DNA of 64,000 nt from Sporolactobacillus sp. THM7-4 (GCF_004153165.1 NZ_SEMD01000004.1:62001-126000), one strand, 5' to 3'; numbered from the stretch's first letter, positions 53,847 to 63,764 are shown. Notes: generated by a model not told the origin, from the letters alone. Numbers and translations: made by a program.

Positions 53847-53873
53847 CTCATTCCTCAAAAAAAGAGGAGTGGG
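53847..53873 (+). promoter_or_regulatory. Hairpin sequestering the trpD ribosome binding site
   Basis: CTCATTCCTC (53847-53856), loop of seven A, GAGGAGTGGG (53864-53873): ten pairs with two G-T, covering the GAGGAG site 8 nt before ATG 53878. The 5' side (CCTCATCTACGCTCA, 53836-53850) is also complementary to the GAG run at 53713-53736, so TRAP binding would free it to form this hairpin. Confidence 0.7.
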
Positions 53874-53877
53874 AGAA

Positions 53878-54903
53878 ATGTTCAAGGATAAACTGAAAGA
53901 ACTGGCCAAAGGAAAGAAACTGTCTGAGCAGGAAGCTTCAGAAATGATGGATGAAATCATGGAAGGAAAGGTTTCACCATGCCAGGTTGCAGGCTTTTTG
54001 TCCATCTTAAGCCTGAGGGGAGAAACGGTTGATGAGCTGGCCGGATCGGTCAGGAGCATGAGGGCACATGCCAGACCCCTGAATTATGATAAGGAGCTTG
54101 TAGACATAGTCGGAACAGGCGGTGACGGAACAGCCACCTTCAATATTTCAACAGCCGGGGCGATCGTTCTTTCATCGCTCGGAGTCAATGTAGCGAAACA
54201 CGGAAACCGTTCGGTGTCCTCAACGAGCGGCGCGGCAGACGCGCTTGAAGCGCTCGGGGTATCGATTCAGTCGACACCTGAACAGGCAGCTTCTCTTCTT
54301 GACAGAACCCACATGGCCTTTCTGTTTGCACCACTTTATCATGCTTCAATGAAATATGCTGCGCAGCCACGCAGGGAACTCGGATTCAGAACGATTTTCA
54401 ACATGCTCGGGCCTCTTACCAACCCGGCCGGCGCAGAGCGGCAACTGCTTGGCGTCTATAACCGGGAAGTTGCGCAAGCCTACGCGGAAACGGTTCTTAA
54501 ACTCGGTACCAGGCGGACCCTGGTCGTTACCGGGGAAGACGGTATGGATGAACTGACGATTGCAGGAAAAACGCATGCATTTCTGATTGAAAATAATGAA
54601 ATCAGGCATTTTTCAATCGAACCGGAAGACGTCGGACTGAGTTCCGGCGACTTAAATGACATTCAGGTCGAAAACCCGCAGGAAAGTGCACAGCTGATTG
54701 AAAAAATCTTCTCAGGAAGCTCGGTGAATCAGACAGCCGTAAATGCAGTGCTTTTAAATGCCGGAGCCGGTCTTTATGTTGCCGAAAAAACGGGATCGAT
54801 TGCTGAAGGAGTTCATCTTGCCCGACAGGCTGTCGATCAGGGCCTCGCCAGAAAGCAGCTGGAGCTGCTTCGCCTTGAGACAAAGGAAGTTACTCATGTA
54901 TAA
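53878..54903 (+). CDS. trpD: Anthranilate phosphoribosyltransferase
   Basis: A 341-residue enzyme joining anthranilate and PRPP. PRPP loop VGTGGDGTATFNIST, KHGNRSVSSTSGAADALEALG and GPLTNPAGAERQLLGVY. ATG 53878 is chosen with GAGGAG 8 nt upstream; GTG 53869 overlaps that site. It is the first gene of the operon: trpE, normally first, is absent. Expression is under the TRAP leader. Overlaps trpC by 8 bp. Confidence 0.95.
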   Translation: MFKDKLKELAKGKKLSEQEASEMMDEIMEGKVSPCQVAGFLSILSLRGETVDELAGSVRSMRAHARPLNYDKELVDIVGTGGDGTATFNISTAGAIVLSSLGVNVAKHGNRSVSSTSGAADALEALGVSIQSTPEQAASLLDRTHMAFLFAPLYHASMKYAAQPRRELGFRTIFNMLGPLTNPAGAERQLLGVYNREVAQAYAETVLKLGTRRTLVVTGEDGMDELTIAGKTHAFLIENNEIRHFSIEPEDVGLSSGDLNDIQVENPQESAQLIEKIFSGSSVNQTAVNAVLLNAGAGLYVAEKTGSIAEGVHLARQAVDQGLARKQLELLRLETKEVTHV

Positions 54904-55690
54904 CAATATTCTGGATCAGATTATGATGACGAAAAAAGAAGAACTTGCCGCTTTTGTCATGCCCGAAATTCAGAGAAAAGCATCAAGACACTCGCTGAAA
55001 CAGGCGCTGCTCCAACCCAATCATGAGCTGGGACTGATTGCAGAAGTAAAGCAGGCTTCTCCGTCTAAGGGACTGTTCCGGGAAACGATGGATCCGGCCG
55101 CTGTCGCAGAATCTTATGCCGGAGCGGGTGCCGACGCCATCAGCGTTCTCACGGATCGCACGTATTTTCACGGTTCAAATGAAAACCTGGTCAAAGTGAG
55201 ACAGGCAGTCAATCTTCCTGTCCTGCGCAAGGATTTTATCATTGATGAGCGCCAGGTAGAAGAAGCAGCGCGGATTGGTGCGGATGCCATACTGCTGATT
55301 GCCGCTGCGCTTGATCCGATACAGCTGCATGAATTGTATCTTGCGGCTGAAGAAAAAGGAATGGAGTCGCTGGTTGAAGTCCATCGCCCTGAAGAAGCCG
55401 AAGCCGTGTTGCATGTTTTTACCCCGGAGATTATCGGCGTCAATAATCGGGATTTGAAGACGTTTGAAACGAAGTTAGAGGTCACAGCATCACTTGCGGG
55501 CATGATTCCGGACGGAGTTGTTTTTGTCAGTGAATCCGGAATCCGGTCGGGAAGAGATGTTTACTATCTGAAGCACCGCGGTGTCAATGCCGCTCTGGTA
55601 GGCGAGTCGCTGATCCGTGCCCGTGACGTTAAGAAAAAAGTGACGGAACTTTTTGGCAGGGAAGTGAGAACCAGTGCGCCCCATACTTAA
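54896..55690 (+). CDS. trpC: Indole-3-glycerol phosphate synthase
   Basis: A 264-residue TIM barrel. LIAEVKQASPSKG (catalytic Lys), AISVLTDRTYFHG, LRKDFIIDE, GVNNRDLKTF and VSESGIRSG are the family motifs. ATG 54896 overlaps the trpD end and follows AAAGGAAG; the frame is open farther upstream inside trpD. Overlaps trpF by 17 bp. Confidence 0.95.
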   Translation: MYNNILDQIMMTKKEELAAFVMPEIQRKASRHSLKQALLQPNHELGLIAEVKQASPSKGLFRETMDPAAVAESYAGAGADAISVLTDRTYFHGSNENLVKVRQAVNLPVLRKDFIIDERQVEEAARIGADAILLIAAALDPIQLHELYLAAEEKGMESLVEVHRPEEAEAVLHVFTPEIIGVNNRDLKTFETKLEVTASLAGMIPDGVVFVSESGIRSGRDVYYLKHRGVNAALVGESLIRARDVKKKVTELFGREVRTSAPHT

Positions 55691-56357
55691 ATATTGCGGA
55701 AACCACTCGCTCTCCGATGTAACGGTGAGCATGGCGGGCAAAGCCGATTATATCGGCTTTATTTTTACAAAAAAGAGCAGACGGACGGTCACTGCTGTTC
55801 AGGTCCGGGATTGGCTGGATCAGGTTCAGTGTTCCGGGAGGAAAAAACTGGTCGGCGTATTTGCCGATGACCCGGTGGAAAGGATCGAAAGCGTTCTGAA
55901 CACGGTTCCGCTTCAGGTGATCCAGCTTCACGGTCATGAATCGCCCCGGGAACTTCGGCTGATCAGATCCAGAACACGCACTACTGTCTGGAAGGCACTG
56001 CATCATGGAGTAAACACGCTCGAGAAAATGAGGGCGTATAGCGGCAGCACCGATGGTTATGTCATTGACACAAAGGTCAAAGGCCAATTAGGAGGAACCG
56101 GAGTCACATTTGACTGGGAGAGCGTACCTGAATACATGCAGGAGGCTTCCCGTCAGCGAGTTCCCTGCCTGATTGCAGGAGGCGTCACGCCGGCCAATAT
56201 TGCGCGCCTGCTTGCTTACAGGCCGGACGGAATCGATATCGCTTCCGGTATAGAGGATGGATTTCAGAAGAGCAGCCTGTTGATACGGAAAATCGAAGAG
56301 AAGGTGTGGGATTTTAATGATCAGAGAGCAGAAAGAAATGGAGAGAAATACCGGTAA
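55674..56357 (+). CDS. trpF: Phosphoribosylanthranilate isomerase
   Basis: A 227-residue TIM barrel. Catalytic Cys in [11 protein letters not shown] (family usually KxCG), catalytic Asp in [14 protein letters not shown], and phosphate-binding LIAGGVTP and GIDIASGIE. Start GTG 55674 lies inside trpC. The C-terminal tail runs past the trpB start by about 20 bp. Confidence 0.92.
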   Translation: MRPILKYCGNHSLSDVTVSMAGKADYIGFIFTKKSRRTVTAVQVRDWLDQVQCSGRKKLVGVFADDPVERIESVLNTVPLQVIQLHGHESPRELRLIRSRTRTTVWKALHHGVNTLEKMRAYSGSTDGYVIDTKVKGQLGGTGVTFDWESVPEYMQEASRQRVPCLIAGGVTPANIARLLAYRPDGIDIASGIEDGFQKSSLLIRKIEEKVWDFNDQRAERNGEKYR

Positions 56358-57546
56358 AAAAGGAAGATTCGGTGAATTCGGTGGTCAGTATGTACCTGAG
56401 ACGCTGATGCATGCCCTGTTGGAACTTGAACAGGGATTTCAGGAGGCAATACATGATCCATCTTTTTTAGATGAATATCGACAAATTCTGAAAGACTATT
56501 CCGGGAGACCGACACCCGTAATGCACTGCAAACGTTTAAGTGAAGAGTTTGGCGGGGCGCAAATCTATCTGAAGCGCGAGGATCTGAACCATACCGGAGC
56601 ACATAAGATTAATAATGCTGTCGGACAGGCGCTGCTCGCGATGAGGATGGGGAAAAAACGGATTATTGCCGAGACAGGTGCCGGCCAGCATGGTGTTGCA
56701 ACAGCGACAGTCGCTGCTTATTTCGGTTTGCCATGCAAGGTCTTTATGGGTGCCGTTGATGTTGAACGGCAGGCGCTCAACGTTTTTCGGATGAAACTGC
56801 TCGGGGCAGAGGTTGTTCCCGTCTCCACAGGAAATGGCACATTGAAAGACGCGATTAATGAGGCACTGCGTTACTGGGCGGCAAACGTTGAGGATACGGC
56901 TTATATTGATGGATCAGTTGTCGGTCCGCATCCTTATCCGACCATGGTCCGCGACTTTCAGAGAATTATAGGCGATGAGGCGCGCAGGCAGATGATCGAA
57001 AAAACAGGCAAGCTCCCTGATGCCGCCTGCGCCTGTGTCGGAGGGGGCAGCAACGCAATGGGCCTTTTTACTGCTTTTTTACAGGATCCTGTCCTTCTTT
57101 ATGGCGCGGAAGCAGGCGGCAAGGGTACGGACACAGGGGAACATGCTGCGACCTTAACTAAGGGACGGCTCGGTGTGATACATGGGGCCATGACGTACCT
57201 TTTACAGGATAAAGACGGTCAAATCATTGAACCTTACTCGATTTCTGCCGGCCTGGATTACCCGGGGATCGGTCCGGAACATGCCTTTCTTGCAAAATCC
57301 GGTCGCGCGCACTATGAAGCGATAACGGACAAAGAAGCCATTGATGCACTCATTACTTTGAGCGTCAGGGAAGGTATTTTACCTGCGCTGGAAAGTGCTC
57401 ACGGCCTTGCGTTAGCCATAAAGAAAGCGAAAACGATGCGACATGATCAGACTATACTTGTCTGTCTCTCCGGACGGGGCGATAAGGATGTCCACACGAT
57501 ATTGCATGTTCTGAATCAAAAAAATGAGGGGAGCGGAAAAGCATGA
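56338..57546 (+). CDS. trpB: Tryptophan synthase beta chain
   Basis: A 402-residue PLP enzyme condensing indole and serine. PLP Lys in [15 protein letters not shown], phosphate cradle [26 protein letters not shown] and [11 protein letters not shown]. Start uncertain: ATG 56338 fits the length of the family, ATG 56317 has AAGGTG 10 nt upstream. Overlaps trpA by 4 bp. Confidence 0.95.
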   Translation: MERNTGKKGRFGEFGGQYVPETLMHALLELEQGFQEAIHDPSFLDEYRQILKDYSGRPTPVMHCKRLSEEFGGAQIYLKREDLNHTGAHKINNAVGQALLAMRMGKKRIIAETGAGQHGVATATVAAYFGLPCKVFMGAVDVERQALNVFRMKLLGAEVVPVSTGNGTLKDAINEALRYWAANVEDTAYIDGSVVGPHPYPTMVRDFQRIIGDEARRQMIEKTGKLPDAACACVGGGSNAMGLFTAFLQDPVLLYGAEAGGKGTDTGEHAATLTKGRLGVIHGAMTYLLQDKDGQIIEPYSISAGLDYPGIGPEHAFLAKSGRAHYEAITDKEAIDALITLSVREGILPALESAHGLALAIKKAKTMRHDQTILVCLSGRGDKDVHTILHVLNQKNEGSGKA

Positions 57547-58364
57547 GCCGGATGAGTGCCTATGTGAATAAGAAACAGGATATGATGTTTATTCCTTTTA
57601 TTACTGCGGGGGATCCGTGTGAAGAGGCGACCGTAGAACTGGCCTGTGTGCTGCAGTCAGCCGGAGCGAACGCTCTTGAACTCGGAATCCCGTATTCCGA
57701 CCCGCTCGCGGACGGCCCGGTCATTCAGAAAGCGAGCAAACGCGCCCTTTCCCATGGAATGAGCCTGCTCCAGTCACTCAGGCTGGTCAAAAAAATTCGT
57801 CTCAGGGGTGTGAAAATCCCGGTTATTATATTTACATACTTCAACCTTCTGTTACAATTAGGGGAAGAAAACTTTTTCCGGGAAGCAAAGGAAAATGAAA
57901 TTGACGGTTTGCTTGTTCCTGATCTGCCGTACGAAGAAAGCCGTGAACTTGCCGCAAGCTGCAGCATGCACGGAATCAGCCTGATTTCACTCGTTGCTCC
58001 TACAACGAGCGAAAAGAGACTCAGGAAAATCGGAGCCGATGCACAGGGCTTCTTATATTGCGTCTCGTCACTTGGCGTGACAGGGGTCAGGCGCCGCTTT
58101 CATCCGGATGTATTTCCTTTTCTTGAGCGTGTCCGCCGGGCCTGTGATCTTCCTGTTGCTGTTGGTTTCGGTATTTCTTCCGGGGCACAGGTAGAGGAAC
58201 TCAGAGAGCACGCGGATGGCTATATTGTAGGCAGTGCGATTGTCTCTGAGGTCGGGAAGAGGGCAGATCGCCTCAAAAACGAGGATACGAGGTTTGAGGC
58301 ACTTCAGGAGATCAGCGATTTTCTCAATAAAAATTTATTAGCGAAACATAAGGTGGTTGAATAG
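57543..58364 (+). CDS. trpA: Tryptophan synthase alpha chain
   Basis: A 273-residue TIM barrel releasing indole. Catalytic Glu and Asp in [41 protein letters not shown] and [10 protein letters not shown] follow. ATG 57543 overlaps the trpB stop (ATGA). Last trp gene; tyrA follows after 69 bp where hisC stands in B. subtilis. Confidence 0.95.
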   Translation: MSRMSAYVNKKQDMMFIPFITAGDPCEEATVELACVLQSAGANALELGIPYSDPLADGPVIQKASKRALSHGMSLLQSLRLVKKIRLRGVKIPVIIFTYFNLLLQLGEENFFREAKENEIDGLLVPDLPYEESRELAASCSMHGISLISLVAPTTSEKRLRKIGADAQGFLYCVSSLGVTGVRRRFHPDVFPFLERVRRACDLPVAVGFGISSGAQVEELREHADGYIVGSAIVSEVGKRADRLKNEDTRFEALQEISDFLNKNLLAKHKVVE

Positions 58365-58433
58365 AGTGAAGGATCAGTTCAAATTGCCCACACAGAATGA
58401 TGCCATCATTAAACTGCTGAGGGTTTATGATTC

Positions 58434-59537
58434 ATGCAAATAACTGTCCTGATCGCCGGTTTGGGACTGATCGGCGGATCCATTGCGGAATCGATTCGAA
58501 AAGAGCATCCCGGAATAAAAATTGTCGGCTTTGATACGGACAGGAAAACACTTGGCGAAGCTATGCAGCGCGGTATCATTGAAGAAACAGCAACCAGTCT
58601 TCAGGAAGGCGCGCGAGACGCAGACTGGATTATACTCTGCGCACCGGTGTCCGCGATTCTGTCGATGATTGAGCAACTGAGCACAGCAAATTTAAAACAC
58701 GATGTTATTGTAACCGACGTCGGAAGTACAAAACGGTATATTATGCTGCAGGCGGATCACTATCTGAGAGGAAAGTGTCATTTTATCGGCGGCCATCCGA
58801 TGGCGGGTTCCCACAAGAGCGGTGTTTCGGCGGCTAAAGCGGATTTGTTTGAAAATGCCTACTATTTTCTTGTTCAGGCGGCGGATCAGGAAGAAGCCCC
58901 TGTTCAAAAACTTGAGGATTTACTGAAAGGAACGCATGCAAAATTTTTTCGGGTAACACCGGAAACTCACGATAAAATTGTCGGGATAATCAGTCACTTT
59001 CCTCATTTAATTGCTGCGTCTCTTGTTCTTCATCTGGCAAACCATCCGATCGAAGGGGCCAATCTGCGTATGCTGGCTGCAGGAGGATTCCGTGATATCA
59101 CGCGGATCGCCTCTTCCGACCCGACAATGTGGGCCGATATTGTTACATATAACCGTGATTATCTTCTGACGCTGCTTGATGAATGGACGAACGAGATGGA
59201 AGGCTTGAAAGAGATGCTGATGGATGGCAACAGAAAAGCATTCCATAATTTTTTTAAACAGGCGAAACTATTTCGCGATGGTTTTCCAAAGAAAGAAAAG
59301 GGTGCGATCCCTGGTTTTTATGATCTATATATTGATGTTCCTGACAAACCTGAAGTCATTTCAAAGGTTACCGGTTATATCGGACGTGAAGGGGTTAACC
59401 TGACGAACCTTGAAATTATTGAGGCACGGGAAAATGTTTCCGGCGTCATGCGGCTTTCCTTTCAGGATGCAGGTGGACGGGAGAAAGCGCGACATATATT
59501 GCAGAAAAACGGATATCATACATATCTGAACGATTAG
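58434..59537 (+). CDS. tyrA: Prephenate dehydrogenase with ACT domain
   Basis: A 367-residue enzyme of tyrosine synthesis. Rossmann motif VLIAGLGLIGGSIAESI, then GGHPMAGSHKSGV (catalytic His), helical dimer domain and a C-terminal ACT domain (LYIDVPDKPEVISKVTGYIG, about residues 300-367), which usually gives feedback inhibition by tyrosine. ATG 58434 with GAGGG 10 nt upstream. Confidence 0.94.
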   Translation: MQITVLIAGLGLIGGSIAESIRKEHPGIKIVGFDTDRKTLGEAMQRGIIEETATSLQEGARDADWIILCAPVSAILSMIEQLSTANLKHDVIVTDVGSTKRYIMLQADHYLRGKCHFIGGHPMAGSHKSGVSAAKADLFENAYYFLVQAADQEEAPVQKLEDLLKGTHAKFFRVTPETHDKIVGIISHFPHLIAASLVLHLANHPIEGANLRMLAAGGFRDITRIASSDPTMWADIVTYNRDYLLTLLDEWTNEMEGLKEMLMDGNRKAFHNFFKQAKLFRDGFPKKEKGAIPGFYDLYIDVPDKPEVISKVTGYIGREGVNLTNLEIIEARENVSGVMRLSFQDAGGREKARHILQKNGYHTYLND

Positions 59538-59550
59538 TCAGGTGATTCTA

Positions 59551-60846
59551 TTGGCAGATAAAACATTTTATGGAAGTGGAAAACCGCTTGTCGGCGAACT
59601 TGAAATGCCGGGAGATAAATCCATTTCCCACCGCGCGGCGATTTTTGGCGCTGTTGCTCACGGGGAAACGGTGATTGACGGTTTTTTGCGTGGCAACGAC
59701 TGCATGAGCACCCTGGAATGCTTGCGGGCACTTGGGGTACAGATTGAAGACGAAGGAGACCGGATCACGATCCTCGGGCAGGGGTTTGACGGCTTGAAAG
59801 AACCGGATCATGTACTGGATGCAGGCAATTCAGGCACTACCATCCGCTTACTGTCCGGTTTGTTAAGTGCCCGCCCTTTTTATTCAGTTCTGACAGGAGA
59901 CGCGTCGATACGCAAAAGACCGATGGACCGCGTGATCAGGCCTCTTCAGCAAATGGGCGGTGACATATGGGGCCGGGGAGGCAATCGTTTCGCACCGATT
60001 GCGGTCAGAGGGCACCAGCTTCGCCCGATCGAATACCGGTTGCCTGTAGCGAGCGCCCAGGTCAAAAGCGCCCTGCTTCTCGCAGGACTTCAGACATCTG
60101 GAACAACGAAACTGGTTGAACCGGGTGCATCCCGTGACCATACCGAGCGAATGATTCGGGCTTTCGGTGGTGAAATCCGGACAATGGGTTTTAGACATGA
60201 ACTGTCCGGCCCGCAGTCCCTGACCGGTATCCATGTGCATGTTCCGGGTGACTTTTCGTCGGCAGCTTTCTTCATAACTGCGGCTCTTCTGACTCCGGAA
60301 AGCCATCTGATTCTGCGCTCAGTTGGTGTAAATGAGACGCGGATCGGGATGATCCAGGTGCTGAAGGACATGGGGGCAGATATTGATTTTATCAACAGGC
60401 GGGAGTGGAACGGGGAGCCGGTTGCAGATATCGATATTCATTATGCTGCACTGAGAGCGGCAGAGATCGGAGACCCTTTAATTCCCAGGCTGATTGATGA
60501 AATTCCGATCATCGCTCTATTGGCAACAGAAGCAGAAGGAAAAACGGTGATCCGGGATGCGGCGGAGTTAAAGGTCAAAGAGACCAACAGAATTAAAACG
60601 ACTGTTGAGGAATTGAGACAAATTGGAGCGGATATCACTGAAACAGAAGACGGAATGATCATCAATGGCCATCCCGGGCAGCTGTTTTCCGGCGGGACAG
60701 CTGACAGTTTCGGTGATCACCGAATCGGAATGATGCTGGCAATTGCCGCACTGAAGTCGAGAAACCCAGTCACCGTCCGTCATTCGGATGCGATCGCTGT
60801 CTCCTTTCCTGCCTTTTCTGATCGGCTGGCCTCACTGCAAAAATAA
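59551..60846 (+). CDS. aroA: EPSP synthase, class II type
   Basis: A 431-residue 3-phosphoshikimate 1-carboxyvinyltransferase. GDKSISHRAAIFGAVA, LDAGNSGTTIRLLSG, GDASIRKRPMDRV, VASAQVKSALLLAG and ASRDHTERM correspond to the class II pattern (GDxSxxxRPM and SRDHTE). TTG 59551 has AGGTGA 5 nt upstream; GTG 59542 overlaps it. Class II enzymes are commonly less glyphosate-sensitive. Called aroE in B. subtilis. A GGCCTTATCC hairpin follows but lacks a T-run. Confidence 0.95.
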   Translation: MADKTFYGSGKPLVGELEMPGDKSISHRAAIFGAVAHGETVIDGFLRGNDCMSTLECLRALGVQIEDEGDRITILGQGFDGLKEPDHVLDAGNSGTTIRLLSGLLSARPFYSVLTGDASIRKRPMDRVIRPLQQMGGDIWGRGGNRFAPIAVRGHQLRPIEYRLPVASAQVKSALLLAGLQTSGTTKLVEPGASRDHTERMIRAFGGEIRTMGFRHELSGPQSLTGIHVHVPGDFSSAAFFITAALLTPESHLILRSVGVNETRIGMIQVLKDMGADIDFINRREWNGEPVADIDIHYAALRAAEIGDPLIPRLIDEIPIIALLATEAEGKTVIRDAAELKVKETNRIKTTVEELRQIGADITETEDGMIINGHPGQLFSGGTADSFGDHRIGMMLAIAALKSRNPVTVRHSDAIAVSFPAFSDRLASLQK

Positions 60847-60922
60847 TTGCACCAGGTCCAGCTTCAGGGGCCTTATCCTGATTATTCGGATAAGGTCTGT
60901 TCGTGTTTACGGAACTGTTTTC

Positions 60923-60951
60923 TTGATGTTCCCCTCAGAATTGGCTATGAT
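60923..60951 (+). promoter_or_regulatory. Sigma-A promoter for ypiA-ypiB
   Basis: TTGATG (60923-60928), 17-nt spacer, TATGAT (60946-60951), about 70 bp before ypiA. Confidence 0.6.
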
Positions 60952-61022
60952 AAAAGGTGTAAAAAGAGTAACTTACAGGATGAACAGGGATGTAAGTAAC
61001 AGCCGGCTGGAGGAGAACTGTG

Positions 61023-62279
61023 ATGGAAAATTTGGAAACAGCAAATGCGCTGATGGCCAGTGGACAGACCGATGATGGTTTGAAGCTGCTCCGTGACCTG
61101 ATCCGCGATGCGGACGACGATACCATTTATGGGGCGGCCCTCATCTATCAGAAATACGGATTTCTGGATGATGCGGAAAAAAACTATGAGGCACTGCTTA
61201 AGCGTTATCCAAATGACAGCGGACTCCTGCTGCAGTTATCTGAACTTTTAATTGATAAAGACGAAGAAAACCGTGCCATTGAGTATTTGTTAAAGATACA
61301 TCCGCTCGATGAAAATTACCTCAGCGCCCAGGTCGCACTGGCCGATCTGTATCAGCTCGAAGGACTGGATGAAGTCGCTGAGAAGAAACTGCTTGATGCA
61401 CTGAAGATCGCTCCTCATGAACCGGTACTGCTTTACGCACTTGGTGAATTTTATCTTTCAACCGGCGAGGCGCATCAGGCTGTCGAACTTTTTAAAGAAG
61501 TACAGGGAAATAAGGAACTGGCCGATCAGAATATCGATCTGAAACTGGCGGAGGCTCTGAGTCTCGAGGGAGAGTTTGAGCAGTCGCTGAGTGAATACCG
61601 TAAAGGACTGAAAAAAGAGAAAACACTTGATGGTCTGTTTGGCTACGGCGTAACAGCTTCCCGTATCGGACAGAATAAGACGACGATAAAAGCACTGGAA
61701 GAGTTAAAGAAACTTGACCCGGGTTATAGCACGCTTTACCCTGTGCTTGCTCACGCCTATGAGCATGAGGGAGACTTGCAGTCAGCACTTAAAACGATTG
61801 AAGCGGGCCTTTCCGAGGATGAGTTTAATGAACGGCTGTATGCAGAAGCGGGAGATCTGGCTGTCAGGGCGCATGATCCTGATAAGGCAGTTTATTATTA
61901 TCAAAAACTGTTTGACAGCGACCCGGAAAATATAGAAGCGCTTACAAAACTTGTGGAATTGAAAGCTCAGGAAGAAGATTATGAAGGAATCAAAGAATTG
62001 TTAGAAGGTCAGGATCCGGATGATCCGATGTTGATTTGGTTTTTGGCTACGGCATACAATAAGACTGATGATCTGAAAAAGGCGGAAAAATATTATCTGG
62101 ATGCCTGGCCTGCTTTCGCTGACAATCCTGAGTTTCTTGAGGAATACGGTGAATATTTAAGAGAAATCGGCAAAACGGGCGAAAGTCTTGAAATTCTGCA
62201 GAAGGCTGCAAAGCTTGATCCTGACAATCATGATCTGATTTTATTTGTTGAACGTCTGAAACAGGATTATCAGAGATAA
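61023..62279 (+). CDS. ypiA: TPR-repeat protein YpiA
   Basis: A 418-residue protein made almost entirely of tetratricopeptide repeats (for example YQKYGFLDDAEKNYEALLKRYP and YNKTDDLKKAEKYYLDAW), strongly acidic and without signal peptide. YpiA family by position after aroA and by architecture. ATG 61023 follows GGAGGAG. Likely a protein-binding scaffold; partner unknown. Confidence 0.85.
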   Translation: MENLETANALMASGQTDDGLKLLRDLIRDADDDTIYGAALIYQKYGFLDDAEKNYEALLKRYPNDSGLLLQLSELLIDKDEENRAIEYLLKIHPLDENYLSAQVALADLYQLEGLDEVAEKKLLDALKIAPHEPVLLYALGEFYLSTGEAHQAVELFKEVQGNKELADQNIDLKLAEALSLEGEFEQSLSEYRKGLKKEKTLDGLFGYGVTASRIGQNKTTIKALEELKKLDPGYSTLYPVLAHAYEHEGDLQSALKTIEAGLSEDEFNERLYAEAGDLAVRAHDPDKAVYYYQKLFDSDPENIEALTKLVELKAQEEDYEGIKELLEGQDPDDPMLIWFLATAYNKTDDLKKAEKYYLDAWPAFADNPEFLEEYGEYLREIGKTGESLEILQKAAKLDPDNHDLILFVERLKQDYQR

Positions 62280-62345
62280 ACGGCGAACTAAAATATATAA
62301 ATGGAAATCCACGTATTTCTTGAATTCCGGAGAGGGGATGATAGA

Positions 62346-62882
62346 ATGGAGCAGATGGTGTCAAACGTCGAGAAAAAGGCTTTTCTCAGATGGCTTTTAG
62401 GACGTCATGTGTTAAAAAACCGAGAGACAGTCTGGTTGCTGAATTATATCATGAGTGATGAAAAGCTGCTTGGACTGATCCATTTTGTTGACAATGTGAC
62501 CCAATGCAATCGTGCAATAACCATTTCAGAAACGAGAACGTCGTCATCAGATTTTGAGTATATCAAGGCGAAGGTTGTAACCAATGATCCTGAAAAAGCC
62601 TTTCATGATCTCAGACTCAATCAGGACGAAGCAGTCTTTGTGAAAATCAACCTTTCTACTCACAAGTTGTACCCGCAGTATTTTTCAGTTCTTGAAGAAA
62701 GACCGGAGATGTCGGAACAGGTTCACGTCGAGTACGGTCAGGCCGCAGAGGATGTATTATCAGAATCAGAGAAAGCGTTTGCAAGAGAAAGGCTTTACAA
62801 AGCAATAAATGAAGCTCTTGATTCGGGAGATACAGAAAGGTTTTATAAATTGACCGAGAAACTGAATGCGATGAAAAACTAA
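62346..62882 (+). CDS. ypiB: YpiB family protein (UPF0302)
   Basis: A 178-residue soluble protein. FLRWLLGRHVLKNRETVWLLNY and LHFV-like LIHFVDN fit UPF0302; the C-terminal half has the IDEAL-type segment (ALDSGDTERFYKLTEKLN). ATG 62346 has GGAGAGGGG upstream; the frame is open from 62301. In B. subtilis it interacts with respiratory-complex gene neighbourhood qcr, which is missing here. Confidence 0.85.
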   Translation: MEQMVSNVEKKAFLRWLLGRHVLKNRETVWLLNYIMSDEKLLGLIHFVDNVTQCNRAITISETRTSSSDFEYIKAKVVTNDPEKAFHDLRLNQDEAVFVKINLSTHKLYPQYFSVLEERPEMSEQVHVEYGQAAEDVLSESEKAFARERLYKAINEALDSGDTERFYKLTEKLNAMKN

Positions 62883-62978
62883 ACATCGTTTTCAAGGCCG
62901 TCGCTTGAATGGAGCGGCGGTCTACTCCTGTCCTCCTTTTCATATACTGTTCCAGGGAAAGAAGGGGGAGGGCAAGCG

Positions 62979-63764
62979 ATGCGTATGAAAATAGCAGCGA
63001 TTTTATTCTGCCTGATGTTTTTTGTTACTCTGCCTGACCATGGATATGCTAAAGAAGTCAACGCAAAAGAGCAGCAGCTTGTACAACTGTCTGATTTGTC
63101 TGATCGGATATTTCAGTATGCTGACACAAATCAATTGAGTGCAGCGAAAAGTCTTTTGCAGGAGTTTGATCAAAAGTGGGACAGGATGGAATCTGATTTT
63201 CCCGACACGGATGGACGGGTGGTTGACTTGGCGGCGCTTCAGCTGAAACTTTCACTGGATTCCAACGTAAATAAAAGTGAGATAAGAAACGCGGCCGTTT
63301 CTCTGCGGCTTTGCGTAGACGCTTTGGAGCCGAACGGCAGCCCGCTGTGGAAAGGTTTACAGTCCCAGGTTCTGGTTCCGATCGACGGAATGAAGAAGGC
63401 ACTTGTATCAAAAAATCATTCGACGTTTCAGGAGGAACTGAATCAGTTTCTTAACAGTTATGATCTGATTTATCCCTCGCTTGTGATTGATGAGCAACCC
63501 GATGTTGTGCGACTGCTTAATCAGAGAGTTTCCGCTTTTTCCGATCAGCGGACCACGGCCGGCCGCGAAAAAGATCGGATCCGGCAGCTCGGAGTGATCG
63601 AACGCGAACTGTCCGCCGTTTTCAAAAATTCACAAGATTCAGGGGAAGATCGGTTACTTCCGCTTTTTTCGGCTCTCGGCGCCGTTTTGCTGGCTGTGCT
63701 TTCTTTTGTGTCATGGAGAAAATATCTGGGAGATCGCAACAGTCGGACGAATTGGCATTTTTAA
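62979..63764 (+). CDS. ypjB: Sporulation protein YpjB
   Basis: A 261-residue protein with signal peptide (IAAILFCLMFFVTLPDHGYA) and one C-terminal membrane helix (LFSALGAVLLAVLSFVSW), so mostly outside the membrane. The helical middle fits the YpjB family; role in sporulation is not defined. ATG 62979 follows GGGGGAGGGC. Directly follows ypiB; ypiF, qcrABC and ypjA are missing in between. Confidence 0.78.
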   Translation: MRMKIAAILFCLMFFVTLPDHGYAKEVNAKEQQLVQLSDLSDRIFQYADTNQLSAAKSLLQEFDQKWDRMESDFPDTDGRVVDLAALQLKLSLDSNVNKSEIRNAAVSLRLCVDALEPNGSPLWKGLQSQVLVPIDGMKKALVSKNHSTFQEELNQFLNSYDLIYPSLVIDEQPDVVRLLNQRVSAFSDQRTTAGREKDRIRQLGVIERELSAVFKNSQDSGEDRLLPLFSALGAVLLAVLSFVSWRKYLGDRNSRTNWHF

